Source: an uncultured Caryophanales bacterium (GTDB taxonomy: Bacteria; Bacillota_I; Bacilli_A; RFN20; CAG-826). From it: a stretch of DNA of 5,991 nt. The notes below the pieces were generated by a model. The model saw only the letters and a list, made by a program, of their open reading frames with translations, had not been told where the DNA came from and ran no database searches. The translations under genes and the position numbers were made by a program. The first letter of the stretch is position 1; every line of letters starts with the position of its first letter. Shown here in pieces: positions 5,759 through 5,991 of the stretch. Location: contig CAMOQM010000061.1 in the NCBI GenBank assembly GCA_946622925.1, positions 1-5,991 on the forward strand, given 5' to 3'.

Positions 5759-5991
5759 CTAGGCTTTTGCGGATTTTTTATTCTTATCGCAGGTATATTC
5801 AAGGGGGATTTTGTAGAAGGATTCGTAGACTTCTTTCCAGACGCGATAATTCTCGTTCATCATGGCTTTGGCGTTGGCGTATTGATTCTTGCTTAAGTCG
5901 GGGAATATCGGCTTTTCAATGAAAATTGTCATGGCTTGTACCGGGAAGCCATCGGGCCCGATTGTGTCACTATCCTCTAAGCAAATGAAGA
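5759..5991 (-). CDS. Probable 1-acyl-sn-glycerol-3-phosphate acyltransferase (PlsC-like), C-terminal end
   Basis: Only the last 77 codons are in the window, and the start lies beyond the right edge. The tail contains DSDTIGPDGFPVQAMTIFI, then PIFPDLSKNQYANAKAMMNENYRVWKEVYESFY, and ends PLEYTCDKNKKSAKA before TAG. This matches my recollection of the C-terminus of the acyltransferases from Mollicutes-like and Erysipelotrichia-like Bacillota, which make phosphatidic acid from lysophosphatidic acid at the membrane. The catalytic HX4D motif would be upstream and cannot be checked, so the function is tentative although the reading frame is solid: open throughout, with matching spacing to exoA. It is probably in one transcript with exoA. 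Confidence 0.6.
   Translation of the reverse strand, partial: FICLEDSDTIGPDGFPVQAMTIFIEKPIFPDLSKNQYANAKAMMNENYRVWKEVYESFYKIPLEYTCDKNKKSAKA

Overview
The window is a compact, fully minus-strand stretch of a bacterial genome. It most likely comes from a low-to-mid-GC Bacillota (Firmicutes), perhaps of the Bacilli/Erysipelotrichia type. The basis for this is the OhrR and ExoA types, Shine-Dalgarno sites, overlapping genes and a duplicated FtsX-type permease; the placement is an inference. TGA acts as stop in at least two genes (exoA and the ABC ATPase), so the Mycoplasma genetic code is not in use.

Read in the direction of transcription (right to left), the first block holds: the C-terminal end of a probable 1-acylglycerol-3-phosphate acyltransferase (5759-5991); exoA, an exonuclease III / AP endonuclease (4980-5741); and a 136-residue protein of two tandem SH3-like repeats (4573-4983) whose start overlaps the exoA stop as ATGA. 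After a 42-base gap with a perfect 8-bp inverted repeat comes an ABC exporter pair. Its ATPase (3826-4530) has no visible Shine-Dalgarno and a possible near-leaderless promoter. Its permease is an 856-residue double-FtsX protein (1259-3829) whose GTG start overlaps the ATPase stop.

The second block starts in the 59-base gap at 1200-1258, which carries a good sigma-A-like promoter whose -10 lies inside an 18-bp near-palindrome resembling an OhrR operator. It drives three tightly overlapping genes: a Cys-type glutathione peroxidase homologue (729-1199), a two-cysteine OhrR repressor of the MarR family (292-729), and the N-terminal third of a cation diffusion facilitator metal exporter (1-308, cut by the window edge).

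The second block is the most interesting part. It reads as a self-contained organic-peroxide response unit: a redox-sensing repressor, a peroxidase in place of the usual Ohr enzyme, and a metal exporter whose TM2 metal site (Asn-x3-Asp) is unlike the zinc type and may point to Mn or Fe. No RNA genes, mobile elements or CRISPR arrays are visible. Apart from the two intergenic gaps and the 17-base gap before exoA, every base is coding.
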